DNA of 64,000 nt from Jannaschia rubra (GCF_001403735.1 NZ_CXPG01000009.1:186001-250000), one strand, 5' to 3'; shown: positions 26,987-37,291, counted from the stretch's first letter. Notes: generated by a model not told the origin, from the letters alone. Numbers and translations: made by a program.

Positions 26987-27787
26987 ATGGCCCAGGCCAA
27001 GAATCACGACTATCACATCCTGCCGCCCTCGATCTGGCCGTTCATCGGTGCGGTCTCGGGCTTCTTCATGCTGCTGGGCGCCGTCTTCTGGATGAAGGGC
27101 ATGGGTCCGTGGCTGTTCGCCGCCGGTGTCGTCGGCGTTCTGGGCGTCATGTTCGCCTGGTGGTCGGACGTCGTGCGCGAATCCTCGGCCGGCGATCACA
27201 CCCCCGTCGTCCGCATCGGCCTGCGCTACGGCTTCATCCTGTTCATCATGTCCGAGGTGATGTTCTTCGCGGCCTGGTTCTGGTCGTTCTTCAAGAACGC
27301 GATCTATCCGATGGGCCCCGACAGCCCCCTCGTCGACGGCGTCTGGCCGCCCGTGGGGATCGAGACCTTCGACCCCTGGCACCTGCCGCTGATCAACACG
27401 CTGATCCTGCTGTGTTCGGGGGCCGCGGCGACCTGGGCGCACCACGCGCTGGTGCATGAGAACAACCGCGAGGACATGAAGTGGGGCCTGATCCTCGCCA
27501 TCGGCCTCGGCGTCCTGTTCACCGTGTTCCAGATCTACGAATACAGCCACGCGGCCTTCGGCTTCGCGGGCAACGTCTATGGCGCCAACTTCTTCATGGC
27601 GACGGGCTTCCATGGCGCCCACGTCGTCATCGGGACGATCTTCCTCGCCGTCTGCCTGATCCGTCTCCAGATGGGCCATTTCACGCCGACCGAACACGTC
27701 GGCTTCGAGGCGGCGTCCTGGTACTGGCACTTCGTCGACGTGGTCTGGCTGTTCCTCTTCGCGTCGATCTACATCTGGGGCAGCTGA
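26987..27787 (+). CDS. coxC: Cytochrome c oxidase subunit III
   Basis: Seven-span integral subunit of 266 residues that stabilises the oxidase core and supports proton uptake. Conserved parts include [45 protein letters not shown] (with the conserved Glu of the first domain), the GFHGAHV segment and the C-terminal [15 protein letters not shown]. It follows ctaG by 11 bases and precedes the SURF1 gene. Confidence 0.97.
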   Translation: MAQAKNHDYHILPPSIWPFIGAVSGFFMLLGAVFWMKGMGPWLFAAGVVGVLGVMFAWWSDVVRESSAGDHTPVVRIGLRYGFILFIMSEVMFFAAWFWSFFKNAIYPMGPDSPLVDGVWPPVGIETFDPWHLPLINTLILLCSGAAATWAHHALVHENNREDMKWGLILAIGLGVLFTVFQIYEYSHAAFGFAGNVYGANFFMATGFHGAHVVIGTIFLAVCLIRLQMGHFTPTEHVGFEAASWYWHFVDVVWLFLFASIYIWGS

Positions 27788-27869
27788 GCCTGCCCGGCGG
27801 GGCGATCCGCTGCCGAACGGCCGGGGCGGCGCGAGGCGATCCGCGCTGCCTTTCGTTTCCGAGGTTTCG

Positions 27870-28541
27870 ATGCGCCTGATCCTTCCCCTCCTCTTCGGGC
27901 TGGCCGGTGCCGCGGTGCTGATCTCCCTCGGCTTTTGGCAGCTTCAGCGGCTGGACTGGAAGACGGGCGTCATTGCCCGGATCGAGGCGCGGATCGACGC
28001 GGAGCCGGTGCCCCTGCCGGCGGACCCGGACCCCGCGAAGGACAACTTCGTCCCCGTGGCGCTGACGGGACAGGTGGCGGGCGATCCGCTGCGGGTGTTG
28101 GGCGCCTGGCGCGGGGCGGGCAGCGGCTATCGCATCGTGGTGCCGGTGCTGACCGATGGCGGGCGCCGGGTACTGGTCGATCTCGGCGTCGTGCCGCTCG
28201 ATGCCGCCCGGGCGGCGGCGCTTCCGCTGCCGGGCCAGCCCGTGACGCTGACCGGCAACCTCAACTGGCCCGACGACCGCGACGACGGGACGCCACCGCC
28301 CGATGGCGACACCTGGTTCGCCCGCGACGTGCCCGCCATGGCGGCCGTTCTGCAGACCGAGCCGCTTCTGGTGGTCGCCCGCACAGTCGAACCGGCCCTC
28401 GCCCCGACCCCCGCGCCGGTCGGAACAGAGGGCATCCGCAACAGCCACCTGGGTTACGCGATCCAGTGGTTCGGGCTGGCGGCGGTCTGGCTGGGGATGA
28501 CAGTGTTCCTGCTGTGGCGTATCAGGCGCCGCACCCTCTGA
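27870..28541 (+). CDS. SURF1 family oxidase assembly protein
   Basis: SURF1 homologue of 223 residues, involved in heme a insertion into subunit I. It has an N-terminal span (LILPLLFGLAGAAVLISLGF) followed by the family phrase WQLQRLDWKTGVIARIEARI, and a C-terminal span after NSHLGYAIQWFGLAAVWLG, where the conserved NxHxxYAxxWF pattern stands. A gap of 82 bases separates it from coxC; the gap contains GGCGATCCGC twice but no clear signal. Confidence 0.92.
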   Translation: MRLILPLLFGLAGAAVLISLGFWQLQRLDWKTGVIARIEARIDAEPVPLPADPDPAKDNFVPVALTGQVAGDPLRVLGAWRGAGSGYRIVVPVLTDGGRRVLVDLGVVPLDAARAAALPLPGQPVTLTGNLNWPDDRDDGTPPPDGDTWFARDVPAMAAVLQTEPLLVVARTVEPALAPTPAPVGTEGIRNSHLGYAIQWFGLAAVWLGMTVFLLWRIRRRTL

Positions 28542-28553
28542 AGGCGAAACTCC

Positions 28554-29936
28554 ATGCGCTACATCTCCACCCGTGGTCAGGCCCCCGCCCTGGGGTTCGA
28601 GGATACGATGCTGACCGGGCTGGCCCGTGATGGCGGCCTCTACGTGCCCGAGACGCTGCCGCGGATGACGCGCGACGAGATCGCGGCCCTGGCCGGTCTG
28701 CCCTACGAGGAGGTGGCCGTCCGCGTCATGGCGCCCTTCGTCGCCGATGCCTTCGACGAGACGACGCTGGGCGATCTGGTGTCCCGCGCCTATGCGGGCT
28801 TCGGCCATGACGCCCGCGCGCCGCTGGTGCAGCTTGGGCCGAACCATCACCTGCTGGAGCTGTTCCACGGGCCGACGCTGGCCTTCAAGGACTTCGCCAT
28901 GCAGCTCATCGGCCAGATGTTCCAGCACACGCTGGCGCGCCGGGGCGAACGGGTCGCCATCGTCGGCGCCACCTCGGGCGACACCGGATCGGCGGCGATC
29001 GAGGCGTTCCGGGGGCTCGACGCCGTGGACGTCTTCGTCCTCTACCCCCATGGCCGCGTGAGCGAGGTGCAGCGCCGCCAGATGACCACGCCGGACGAAT
29101 CGAACGTCCACGCCCTCGCCATCGACGGCCATTTCGACGACGCGCAGGCCCGCGTGAAGGACATGTTCAACGACTTCGCGTTCCGCGACCGGGTCGGGCT
29201 GGCCGGGGTCAATTCGATCAACTTCGCCCGCGTGCTGGCGCAGGTGGTCTATTACTTCACCGCCGCCACGACGCTGGGAGCCCCGCACCGTGAGGTCGGC
29301 TTCACCGTCCCCACCGGCAACTTCGGCGACGTCTTCGCGGGCCATATCGCCAAGCGCATGGGTCTGCCGATCCGCCAGCTTGTCGTGGCGACCAACCAGA
29401 ACGACATCCTGCACCGCTGCCTGACGACGGGCGACTACCGCATCGGCACGGTCGAGCCGTCGATCTCGCCCTCCATGGACATCCAGGTCAGCAGCAACTT
29501 CGAGCGCGCGCTGCACCTGGCCTACGGCGGCGACGGGCGCGCCATCGCGCAGCTGATGGAGGAGCAGGGATCCGGCGGCTTCACCGTGTCCCAGGGCGCC
29601 CTCGAGACGCTGCAGCACATCTATGCGTCCGGCCGCGCGTCGGAGGAGGAGACCTCGCGCACCATCGCCGACACGCTCCGCCGGACCGGAGAGCTTCTGT
29701 GCCCCCACACCGCCGTGGGCGTCCACGTCGCCCGGCAACATCTGGACGACGCGCCCATGGTCACGCTGGCCACGGCGCATCCGGCCAAGTTTCCCGACGC
29801 GGTCGAGGCGGCGACCGGCATCCGCCCGTCCCTGCCGCCCCGGATGGCCGACCTGTTCGATCGGGACGAACGCATCACCCGCGTGGAGAACGATCTCCAC
29901 GCCATCGAGACGATCATCGAAGAGCGCCGCGCATGA
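28554..29936 (+). CDS. thrC: Threonine synthase
   Basis: PLP enzyme of 460 residues converting O-phosphohomoserine to threonine. The PLP lysine is Lys112 in LFHGPTLAFKDFAMQL; the phosphate-binding loop appears as GATSGDTGSAAIEAF, and the N-terminal YISTRGQAPALGFEDTML is characteristic of the long (class II, yeast-like) type. It follows the SURF1 gene by 12 bases and overlaps the M16 peptidase start by four bases, an order that is well kept in Rhodobacterales although the functions are unrelated. Confidence 0.96.
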   Translation: MRYISTRGQAPALGFEDTMLTGLARDGGLYVPETLPRMTRDEIAALAGLPYEEVAVRVMAPFVADAFDETTLGDLVSRAYAGFGHDARAPLVQLGPNHHLLELFHGPTLAFKDFAMQLIGQMFQHTLARRGERVAIVGATSGDTGSAAIEAFRGLDAVDVFVLYPHGRVSEVQRRQMTTPDESNVHALAIDGHFDDAQARVKDMFNDFAFRDRVGLAGVNSINFARVLAQVVYYFTAATTLGAPHREVGFTVPTGNFGDVFAGHIAKRMGLPIRQLVVATNQNDILHRCLTTGDYRIGTVEPSISPSMDIQVSSNFERALHLAYGGDGRAIAQLMEEQGSGGFTVSQGALETLQHIYASGRASEEETSRTIADTLRRTGELLCPHTAVGVHVARQHLDDAPMVTLATAHPAKFPDAVEAATGIRPSLPPRMADLFDRDERITRVENDLHAIETIIEERRA

Positions 29937-31192
29937 CCACCCGACTCCACCGCCTGCCCAACGGCTTCCGCATCGTCACCGAGCACATGCCCGGCCTGCA
30001 ATCGGCCGCCGTCGGCGTCTGGGTCGGCGCCGGCGGACGGCACGAGGCCATGGAACAGAACGGCATCGCGCATTTCCTCGAACACATGGCGTTCAAGGGC
30101 ACCAGCCGCCGGTCCGCCCTCCAGATCGCCGAACAGATCGAGGACGTCGGCGGCTACATCAACGCCTATACCTCGCGCGAGGTGACGGCCTATTACGCCC
30201 GCGTGCTGGCGGGCGACGTGCCGCTGGCGACCGACCTCATCGCGGACATCGTGCTCAACCCCGTCTTCGACCCGCGCGAGATCGAGATCGAGCGCGGCGT
30301 CATCCTGCAGGAAATCGGCCAGGCGCTCGATACGCCCGACGACATCATCTTCGACTGGCTGCAGGAAGCGGCCTATCCCGAACAGCCCATCGGCCGCACC
30401 ATCCTCGGGCCGACCGAACGGGTGTCGGCCTTCACCGCCGACGACCTGCGCCACTTCACGCGCCAGAACTACGGCCCCGGCCAGATGATCCTCGCCGCCG
30501 CAGGTGCCGTGGATCACGATGCCATCGTGCGGATGGCCGAGGACCTGTTCGGCCATCTGCCCGCCCGTCCGCAGGCCGATGCCGCCCCCGGCCTGTTTCG
30601 CGGCGGCGAATTCCGCCAGATCCGCGATCTGGAGCAGGCGCATTTCGCCCTGGGCTTCGATCAGCCCGGCTACCGCGACGACGAGATCTATACCGCGCAG
30701 GTCTTCGCGGGCGTCCTCGGCGGCGGCATGTCGTCCCGCCTGTTCCAGGAAGCGCGCGAAAAGCGCGGCCTCTGCTACACCATCTTCGCCAGCGTGGGCG
30801 CCTGTTCCGACACCGGCATGCTGACGATCTATGCGGGCACCGGTGGTGATGATGTGGCCGGTCTTGCCAACCTGACCATGGACGAGATCAAGCGCGCCGC
30901 CGACGACATGACCGAGGCCGAGGTCGCCCGTGCCCGCGCACAGATGAAGTCGGGGATGCTGATGGGCCTCGAAAGCCCCTCCAGCCGGGCCGAACGCCTG
31001 GCCCGCGTCGTCGCCATCTGGGACCGTGTGCCGCCCCTGTCGGAGGCCATCGCCCATATCGACGCGGTGAATGCCGCGCGCGTGCGCGACCACGCGGCGC
31101 GCCTGCGGACGGCGACGCCCGCGCTCGCGCTCTACGGCCCGGTGTCGGATGCGCCCGAGGCCGCGGCGCTCAAGGCAAGGCTCGCCGCGTGA
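29933..31192 (+). CDS. M16 family zinc peptidase (mitochondrial processing peptidase-like)
   Basis: Peptidase of 419 residues resembling the beta subunit of mitochondrial processing peptidase. The inverted zinc motif HFLEHM lies at residues 47-52 with the distal Glu expected about 76 residues later, and the glycine-rich FAGVLGGGMSSRLFQEAREKRG near 260-280 matches the MPP C-terminal half. The N-terminal MTTRLHRLPNGFRIVTE is the usual family beginning. It may act on short peptides or prepeptides. The start overlaps the thrC stop and the end overlaps the next GTG start. Confidence 0.93.
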   Translation: MTTRLHRLPNGFRIVTEHMPGLQSAAVGVWVGAGGRHEAMEQNGIAHFLEHMAFKGTSRRSALQIAEQIEDVGGYINAYTSREVTAYYARVLAGDVPLATDLIADIVLNPVFDPREIEIERGVILQEIGQALDTPDDIIFDWLQEAAYPEQPIGRTILGPTERVSAFTADDLRHFTRQNYGPGQMILAAAGAVDHDAIVRMAEDLFGHLPARPQADAAPGLFRGGEFRQIRDLEQAHFALGFDQPGYRDDEIYTAQVFAGVLGGGMSSRLFQEAREKRGLCYTIFASVGACSDTGMLTIYAGTGGDDVAGLANLTMDEIKRAADDMTEAEVARARAQMKSGMLMGLESPSSRAERLARVVAIWDRVPPLSEAIAHIDAVNAARVRDHAARLRTATPALALYGPVSDAPEAAALKARLAA

Positions 31193-31773
31193 TCTTCGGC
31201 GCGCTCCGCAAGCCCCGGATCGAGACGGAGCGTCTGATCCTGCGCCTGCCGCAACACGCCGACTATCGTCCCTGGGTGAACCTGCGCGAAGGCTCCGCGC
31301 GCTTCCTCCAGCCTTGGGAGCCGGAATGGGCGCCCGACCATCTGTCGCGCAAGTCCTTCACCAACCGCGTCTACTGGGCCAACCGCAGCCACGGGCAGGG
31401 CACCGCGCTCGCCCTGTTCCTCACGCGCAAGACCGACGGCGAGGTTCTGGGCGCGATCACCATGGACAACATCCGCCGCGGCCCCGCGCAGTCGGCGACG
31501 CTGGGCTACTGGATCGGGCAGGCCCACGCCCGCCAGGGCTACATGCGCGAAGCCATCGTGGCCCTGGGCCACCACGCCTTCGCCCGTCTCGACCTCAGCC
31601 GCCTGGAAGCCGCCTGCCTCGAGGAGAACGTGGCCTCGCGCGGTCTGCTCGAACGTTCGGGCTTCAAGTATGAGGGCGTGGCGCAATCCTACCTTCAGAT
31701 CGCCGGGCGTTGGCGCAACCACGTCCTCTATGCGATGCTCCGGTCGGATCGACGGGGCCGGGTCGAGGGCTAG
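31189..31773 (+). CDS. rimJ: GNAT acetyltransferase, RimJ type
   Basis: N-acetyltransferase of 194 residues of the ribosomal-protein-alanine acetyltransferase group. Recognisable parts are the opening RIETERLILRLPQHADYRPW, LRKTDGE-like strand before GAITMDNIRRG, LGYWIGQAHARQGYM (acetyl-CoA loop) and the end ACLEENVASRGLLERSGFKY. The GTG start is coupled to the M16 peptidase stop. In several alphaproteobacteria this pair is conserved. Confidence 0.85.
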   Translation: MIFGALRKPRIETERLILRLPQHADYRPWVNLREGSARFLQPWEPEWAPDHLSRKSFTNRVYWANRSHGQGTALALFLTRKTDGEVLGAITMDNIRRGPAQSATLGYWIGQAHARQGYMREAIVALGHHAFARLDLSRLEAACLEENVASRGLLERSGFKYEGVAQSYLQIAGRWRNHVLYAMLRSDRRGRVEG

Positions 31774-31814
31774 GTCCGACCCCACGGCCGCCTTCCTGTC
31801 CGACGGAGTTTTCG

Positions 31815-33221
31815 ATGCAACCTGCCTCCGGTGCCTTCGCCGACGCCCTGCGCGCGAACCTGCCCGACGCCACCTTTCGCGACCTCGACGCCCGCTACCT
31901 GGAGGAGCCGCGCGGCCGTTGGGCCGGCGCGGACGGATTGCTGCTCGCCCCCGCCACCACCGATGAGGTCGCCACCATCGTCCGCGCGGCGGCCGGCGCG
32001 CGCGTGCCCGTCATCCCCTATGGCGGGGGGACCGGCCTCGTGGGCGGACAGGTCAGCGCCGACCTGCCCCGGCCGGTCATCCTGTCGCTGGAGCGGATGG
32101 CGCGCATCCGCGACGTCGATCCGACCGAGAACGCGATGACGGTCGAGGCCGGCGCGATCCTCCAGACGGTGCAGGAGGCCGCCACCGCGGCGGGCCGCCT
32201 GTTTCCCCTGACCATCGCCGCCCAGGGCTCCGCGCGCATCGGCGGCGTCCTGTCCACCAACGCGGGCGGCGTGAACGTCCTGCGCTACGGCAACGCGCGC
32301 GAACTGTGCCTCGGGGTCGAGGCCGTGCTGCCCGACGGATCGGTGCTGCACGGTCTCTCGCCGCTGCGAAAGAACAACACGGGCTACGACCTGCGGCACC
32401 TGCTGATCGGGGCGGAGGGGACACTGGGCATCATCACCGCCGCGACGCTCAAGCTGCTGCCCCGCCCGGTGCGGACGGGGGCGGCGATCATGGCGGTGCG
32501 CGACCCCGCGGCCGCCATCGACCTTCTGAACCTCGCGCGCGACCGCATCGGGGAAGGGGTCTCGGCCTTCGAGCTGATCGGCCGGACCGGGCTCGACTTC
32601 CTGGCCGAGACGATGCCCGACGTGCGACTGCCGCTGGGGCGGCCCGTATGGTCGGTGCTCATCGACCTGGGGCTCGGCGCCTCCGGCGACCCGGCGCAGG
32701 CGCTGGAGGATCTGTTCGCCGCGGCGCTCGACCGCGACCTCGTGTGCGACGGGACCGTGGCACAGTCGGACGCCCAGCGGCAGGACTTCTGGCACCTGCG
32801 CGAATCGATCCCGGCGGCGAACCGCAAGATCGGATCGGTCAGCAGCCACGACATCAGCGTGCCCATCGCCGCCATCCCCCGCTTCATCGCCAAGGCACCG
32901 GCGGTCATCGCCGCCATCGGCGACTTTCGCATCAACTGCTTCGGCCATGTGGGCGACGGCAACCTGCACTACAACGTCTTCCCCGCGCCGGGCCGCAGCC
33001 GGGACGATCACGAGCACCAGCGCGACGCCATCAAGACGGCGGTGCACGATCTCGTCCACGCCTTCGGCGGGTCGGTCAGCGCCGAACACGGCATCGGGCG
33101 GCTCAAGGTGGGCGACCTCGAACGCTACGGCGACCCGGCCAAGCTGGCGGCGATGCGGGCGATCAAGGCGGCACTCGACCCCGCGGGCATCATGAACCCG
33201 GGCGCCGTGCTGCGCGGATAG
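31815..33221 (+). CDS. FAD-linked oxidase, GlcD/D-lactate or D-2-hydroxyglutarate dehydrogenase type
   Basis: Flavoprotein of 468 residues. The N-terminal FAD-binding half has PVIPYGGGTGLVGGQVS and RIGGVLSTNAGGVNVLRYGN, plus the LLIGAEGTLGIITAATLKLL strand; the C-terminal oxidase half has the metal/substrate signature CFGHVGDGNLHYN and the ending VSAEHGIGRLKVGDLERYGDP. This fits oxidation of a D-2-hydroxyacid such as D-lactate, D-2-hydroxyglutarate or glycolate. Without glcE and glcF beside it, glycolate oxidase is less likely. Start chosen at the ATG 31815 where the homology begins; a longer frame overlaps the GNAT gene. Confidence 0.85.
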   Translation: MQPASGAFADALRANLPDATFRDLDARYLEEPRGRWAGADGLLLAPATTDEVATIVRAAAGARVPVIPYGGGTGLVGGQVSADLPRPVILSLERMARIRDVDPTENAMTVEAGAILQTVQEAATAAGRLFPLTIAAQGSARIGGVLSTNAGGVNVLRYGNARELCLGVEAVLPDGSVLHGLSPLRKNNTGYDLRHLLIGAEGTLGIITAATLKLLPRPVRTGAAIMAVRDPAAAIDLLNLARDRIGEGVSAFELIGRTGLDFLAETMPDVRLPLGRPVWSVLIDLGLGASGDPAQALEDLFAAALDRDLVCDGTVAQSDAQRQDFWHLRESIPAANRKIGSVSSHDISVPIAAIPRFIAKAPAVIAAIGDFRINCFGHVGDGNLHYNVFPAPGRSRDDHEHQRDAIKTAVHDLVHAFGGSVSAEHGIGRLKVGDLERYGDPAKLAAMRAIKAALDPAGIMNPGAVLRG

Positions 33222-33240
33222 CGGAGGGGTGGAAAAGGGT

Positions 33241-33268
33241 GCGCCCTGTCCGGGGGAAGACAGGGCGC
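33241..33268. terminator. Strong hairpin between convergent genes
   Basis: A perfect 10-bp stem GCGCCCTGTC/GACAGGGCGC with an 8-base loop lies 19 bases after the oxidase stop and about 100 bases beyond the apt stop. The minus strand continues with ACCCTTTTCC, giving a weak T-run, so it may act mainly for apt; on the plus strand it has no T-run. Likely a two-way terminator. Confidence 0.6.
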
Positions 33269-33371
33269 GGGGAAATGGGTGGTTTCTGCCAAACGCCCAT
33301 GAACCCACGTTGGCCGCAAAAGGTTAACAAGAGGTTTACAAAACGCGGACAGTTGCGATTTTTCGCGTCCG

Positions 33372-33908
33372 TCATCCCCCCTCGAACGAACAGAGCGCAT
33401 GGACCGGCATCCCCATCGCCTCCAGCGCCGCCCGTCCGCCCAGATCCGGCAGGTCCACCACGAAGGCGCAGCCGACGACCTCCGTGCCCAGACGCTCCAG
33501 CAGGGCGATCCCCGCCCGCGCCGTCCCCCCGGTCGCGAGCAGGTCGTCGACCAGCAGGACACGCGCGCCAGGCTCCAGCGCATCCGCATGCACCTCGACC
33601 GTGGCCTTGCCGTATTCCAGGTCGTAGTCCTGCGCGAAGGTGCGCCCCGGCAGCTTTCCCTTCTTGCGGATGGGCACGAAGCCGCATCCCAGCTGATGCG
33701 CCACCGCACCCCCCAGGATGAAGCCCCGCGCCTCCAGCCCCGCGACGGCGTCGATCCGGTCGCCCGCGAAGGGCGCCAGAAGCTGATCGACACAGAGCCT
33801 CATCCCCCGCGCATCCGCGAACAGGGTGGTCACGTCGCGAAACAGGATGCCCTCGTGGGGGAAATCGGGGATGGTGCGGATATAGTCGCGGACGGTCCTC
33901 GCCTGCAT
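33372..33908 (-). CDS. apt: Adenine phosphoribosyltransferase
   Basis: Salvage enzyme of 178 residues forming AMP from adenine and PRPP. The PRPP-binding signature is [16 protein letters not shown] near residues 120-135, with [32 protein letters not shown] and [10 protein letters not shown] also matching the family. It is the last gene of an mtnP-DUF2927-apt operon: MtnP makes free adenine and Apt recaptures it. GGGGAG before the start lies inside the end of the DUF2927 gene. Confidence 0.96.
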   Translation of the reverse strand: MQARTVRDYIRTIPDFPHEGILFRDVTTLFADARGMRLCVDQLLAPFAGDRIDAVAGLEARGFILGGAVAHQLGCGFVPIRKKGKLPGRTFAQDYDLEYGKATVEVHADALEPGARVLLVDDLLATGGTARAGIALLERLGTEVVGCAFVVDLPDLGGRAALEAMGMPVHALCSFEGG

Positions 33909-33911
33909 GGA

Positions 33912-34580
33912 TCAACTCCCCTCGCCAGTGTCACCGGGCGAATAATGGCGGCGCAGGGCCATGGCGTCCTGACCCTCGATCCGGACGACGGAATTGCCGT
34001 CCTCCGAAAACAGCGACCGGCGATAGGCGGGGCCTCGGATGTCGGTCATCAGGCCCAGCCCCTGCACGACCTCCTCCAGCAGGATCGACGCGATCTCGCG
34101 CCGCCGCGCGAAGGACGATATCGCCACCAGCGCCTCCCCTATCTCGCCGTCGCGCGCGCGGAGCGCGACCCGCCCCAGCGGCAACACCGCGCCGTCCAGA
34201 TCGGGCACGCCGGTGTCGCGCATGACATGGCCCGGCCGGGTGGACACGACATGCACCTCGATGTCGGCGGGCCCGTCGGTGCGCGACAGCCGCACCCCCG
34301 CCTCCAGCGCGTTGACCTGCGACAACGCAGAATCCAGCGCGTCCTCGTAGATCGCCCGCCGGTACCCCCGCAGCCCCTCCGCCACCGAGGCGAGCGAAAC
34401 GGTCAGCCCGCCCCGCCGTTCCTCCGACCACCGCAGATAGGGCTTGCGGCAGTCTCCGCCCGGCGGGGCGGCACAGGCCACCGCGCGATAGAAATCGTGG
34501 TCGGACAGGCGATCCGGCGCCTCCACGAACTCCTGCGCGGCGGCGGGAAAGGCCAGAAGGGCCAGCACCGCCGCCTTCAA
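33912..34580 (-). CDS. DUF2927 secreted protein
   Basis: Exported protein of 222 residues of DUF2927, common in Rhodobacterales and without known function. A short signal peptide ([17 protein letters not shown]) opens the protein. The family core includes VRLSRTDGPADIEVHVVSTR and a C-terminal stretch with REIASILLEEVVQGLGLMTD followed by YRRSLFSEDGN. The EEVVQGLG stretch is reminiscent of a metzincin helix but lacks an HExxH. The start is TTG, overlapping the mtnP stop by four bases (TTGA); the much longer frame upstream is only the shadow of mtnP. Confidence 0.82.
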   Translation of the reverse strand: MKAAVLALLAFPAAAQEFVEAPDRLSDHDFYRAVACAAPPGGDCRKPYLRWSEERRGGLTVSLASVAEGLRGYRRAIYEDALDSALSQVNALEAGVRLSRTDGPADIEVHVVSTRPGHVMRDTGVPDLDGAVLPLGRVALRARDGEIGEALVAISSFARRREIASILLEEVVQGLGLMTDIRGPAYRRSLFSEDGNSVVRIEGQDAMALRRHYSPGDTGEGS

Positions 34581-35434
34581 AGGACACGCCCCGCGATGGG
34601 TCGCAGGCGGTCGACCATGCCGGGGGCGCGCGCTTCGGGCGCGGTCATCACCGCATGGTCCAGCGCGCGGTCGCAACCTGCATCGCACCCCCCACCGACC
34701 AGCCCCGGCAACGCCGCTACCATGGCCGCAGCCCGCGCCACGTTGCCTTGCAGCGTCTCGATGATCTCGGTGATCTGGACCGCGCCGTGGTCGGGATGCC
34801 AGCTGTCGTAGTCGGTCACCATCGCGACGGAGGCGTAATGCAGCTCCGCCTCCCGTGCGAGCCGGGCCTCCGGCATGTTGGTCATGCCGATCACGTCGCA
34901 CCCCCACGACCGGTAGAGCTGCGATTCGGCCAGCGTCGAGAACTGGGGTCCCTCCATCGCCAGATAGGTGCCGCCCTCGTGCACCCTGGCCCCCGCCCGG
35001 CGCGCGGCTTGGGCGCAGGCAGTCGACAGGTGGGGGCAGACGGGGTGCGCCAGCGACACATGCGCCACCAGCCCCGGCCCGAAGAACGACCCCTCCCGCC
35101 CGCGGGTCCGGTCGATGAACTGGTCCACGATGACGAAGTCGCCCGGCGCCATCTCCTCGCGGAACGATCCCGTCGCGCTGACCGACACCAGATGCGTGAC
35201 CCCCGCCGCCTTCATCGCCGCGACATTGGCGCGGTAGGGCACGGAGGTGGGCGTATGGACGTGCCCCCGCCCGTGGCGCGGCAGGAACACCATGCGCGTG
35301 CCCTCCAGCGTGCCGTGCAGCAACCGGTCCGACGGCGCGCCCCAGGGCGTCGGCGCGTCGTGCCACGCCGCGTCCCGCAACCCCTCGACCGCATAGAGGC
35401 CCGAGCCCCCGATGATCCCGATGACCGGCGCCAT
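34577..35434 (-). CDS. mtnP: S-methyl-5'-thioadenosine phosphorylase
   Basis: Purine nucleoside phosphorylase family enzyme of 285 residues that splits methylthioadenosine, a by-product of polyamine and homoserine-lactone synthesis, into adenine and methylthioribose-1-phosphate. Landmarks are the start [15 protein letters not shown], the phosphate-site [39 protein letters not shown] and [17 protein letters not shown]. The ATG at 35434 has GAGGGG upstream. First gene of the adenine salvage operon with apt. Confidence 0.95.
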   Translation of the reverse strand: MAPVIGIIGGSGLYAVEGLRDAAWHDAPTPWGAPSDRLLHGTLEGTRMVFLPRHGRGHVHTPTSVPYRANVAAMKAAGVTHLVSVSATGSFREEMAPGDFVIVDQFIDRTRGREGSFFGPGLVAHVSLAHPVCPHLSTACAQAARRAGARVHEGGTYLAMEGPQFSTLAESQLYRSWGCDVIGMTNMPEARLAREAELHYASVAMVTDYDSWHPDHGAVQITEIIETLQGNVARAAAMVAALPGLVGGGCDAGCDRALDHAVMTAPEARAPGMVDRLRPIAGRVL

Positions 35435-35570
35435 GCCCGCACCCCTCGCCGTTGCCGCCGGTGGACCCTGCCGCGCCCGGCGGGAAACCGCAACGGCCCG
35501 CAGGGGTATCGTCCCGCGCCGATCCCTGCTAAGCGCGCCGAAACCCGAAAAACCACGAGAGCGTGACACC

Positions 35571-37178
35571 TTGAGCAGATCCGTGCTTGCAAGACTTGCC
35601 GACCGATTCGACGGCCCCGACCTGCGGGTCGCCCCCACCACCAGCCTCAGCCTCACCGTCGTGCGGGTCGAGGTGCTGGCCGGCCTGACCGTGGCCCTGG
35701 CGCTCGTGCCCGAAGCCGTGGCCTTCGCCTTCGTCGCCGATGTGCCGCCGCTCGTGGGCCTGTATGCCGCCTTCATCGTGGGCCTCATCACCGCGCTCAT
35801 CGGCGGGCGTCCCGGCATGATCTCGGGTGCCACCGGCGCCCTCGCCGTCGTCATGGTCAGCCTCGTGGCGCGGTTTCCCGACGGGGTCGGGCTGCAATAC
35901 CTGTTCGCCACCGTCGTCCTCATGGGCATCCTCCAGATCATCGTGGGCGTCATGCGGTGGGGCAAGTTCATCCGGCTCGTGCCCCATCCGGTCATGCTGG
36001 GCTTCGTCAACGGGCTGGCCATCGTCATCGGCAAGTCGCAGCTCGACTTCTTCCGGCAAGCGGACGGGTCGTGGATGCAAGGGGGGCAGCTCGTCCTCGT
36101 GCTGGCGCTGGTCGCCCTGACGATGCTCGTCATCTGGGGCCTGCCCCGCCTGACGACCGCCATCCCGGCGCCGCTCGCGGGCATCGCCATCACGGCCGGC
36201 GTGGTGATCCTGTTCGGCCTGCCCGTGCCCACCGTGGGCGACCTCGCATCCATCTCGGGCGGCCTGCCGATATTCGCGCTGCCCGACGTGCCCTTCACCT
36301 ACGAGACGCTCAGCATCATCCTGCCCTATGCGATCATTCTCGCCGCCGTGGGCCTGATCGAATCCCTGCTCACGCTGAACCTCGTGGGCGAGATCACGGG
36401 CCAGCGCGGCGGCGCCTCGCAGGAATGCATCGCCCAGGGCACGGCCAACACCGTCACCGGCTTCTTCGGCGGCATGGGCGGCTGCGCCATGATCGGCCAG
36501 TCGATGATCAACGTGAAATCGGGCGGCCGGACCCGCATCTCGGGCGTCTCGGCGGCGCTGTTCCTGCTGCTGTTCATCCTCGCGGCCTCCGCGCTGATCG
36601 AGCGGATCCCCCTCGCCGCGCTGGTGGGCGTGATGTTCATGGTCGTCATCGGCACATTCGCCTGGAACTCCCTCAAGATCCTGGCCCGCGTGCCCCGCGT
36701 CGACGCGGTGGTCATCGTCCTCGTGACCGCGGTGACGGTGCGCTTCGACCTCGCCATCGCCGTCGTCGTGGGCGTCATCGTCTCGGCGCTGGCCTATTCG
36801 TGGCAGAACGCGACGCGCATCCACGCCAAGGTCGACGAGACGCCCGACGGCGCCAAGGTCTACCGCGTGCAGGGCCCGTTGTTCTTCGGCTCGGCCACGG
36901 GCTTCGTCGAACTGTTCGAGCCCGAGAGCGACCCCGACCGCGTGGTGATCGACTTCGCCGACAGCCGCGTGGCCGACCAGTCCGCGCTCCAGGCGATCGA
37001 GGCCGTCGCCGCGAAATACGAATCCGCGGGCAAGTCGATCCAGCTGCGCCACCTTTCGCGCGACTGCCACCGGCTGCTGACGCGCGCCGGCCACCTGATG
37101 ATCGACAGCGACGACGACCCCGACTACGCCATCGCGGCGGACTACGGCGTTCGCACGGGCATCCTGGGAAGCCACTGA
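35571..37178 (+). CDS. SulP family anion transporter with STAS domain
   Basis: Membrane transporter of 535 residues for sulfate, bicarbonate or similar anions. The N-terminal signature [30 protein letters not shown] is followed by about 10-12 spans, the [26 protein letters not shown] core loop, and a cytoplasmic STAS domain at about residues 420-520 ([36 protein letters not shown]). The start is the TTG at 35571; no better in-frame ATG exists near the first span and the longer frame overlaps mtnP. Divergently oriented from mtnP with 136 bases between. Confidence 0.9.
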   Translation: MSRSVLARLADRFDGPDLRVAPTTSLSLTVVRVEVLAGLTVALALVPEAVAFAFVADVPPLVGLYAAFIVGLITALIGGRPGMISGATGALAVVMVSLVARFPDGVGLQYLFATVVLMGILQIIVGVMRWGKFIRLVPHPVMLGFVNGLAIVIGKSQLDFFRQADGSWMQGGQLVLVLALVALTMLVIWGLPRLTTAIPAPLAGIAITAGVVILFGLPVPTVGDLASISGGLPIFALPDVPFTYETLSIILPYAIILAAVGLIESLLTLNLVGEITGQRGGASQECIAQGTANTVTGFFGGMGGCAMIGQSMINVKSGGRTRISGVSAALFLLLFILAASALIERIPLAALVGVMFMVVIGTFAWNSLKILARVPRVDAVVIVLVTAVTVRFDLAIAVVVGVIVSALAYSWQNATRIHAKVDETPDGAKVYRVQGPLFFGSATGFVELFEPESDPDRVVIDFADSRVADQSALQAIEAVAAKYESAGKSIQLRHLSRDCHRLLTRAGHLMIDSDDDPDYAIAADYGVRTGILGSH

Positions 37179-37291
37179 CGACCACGGCCCTTGCCGCAGG
37201 CCCCGGCCGGCTGTAGGACGAGGGGGACGGATGGCAGAGATGACCCGTCCCCCGACATCCGCCGTTTCGACAGCCAGGGAGGGTTCGCGCC

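Noticed and set aside
27790-27850. Direct repeat GGCGATCCGC (two copies) between coxC and the SURF1 gene
   Set aside because: Ten bases in a GC-rich gap with no further copies or palindromic context; likely chance.
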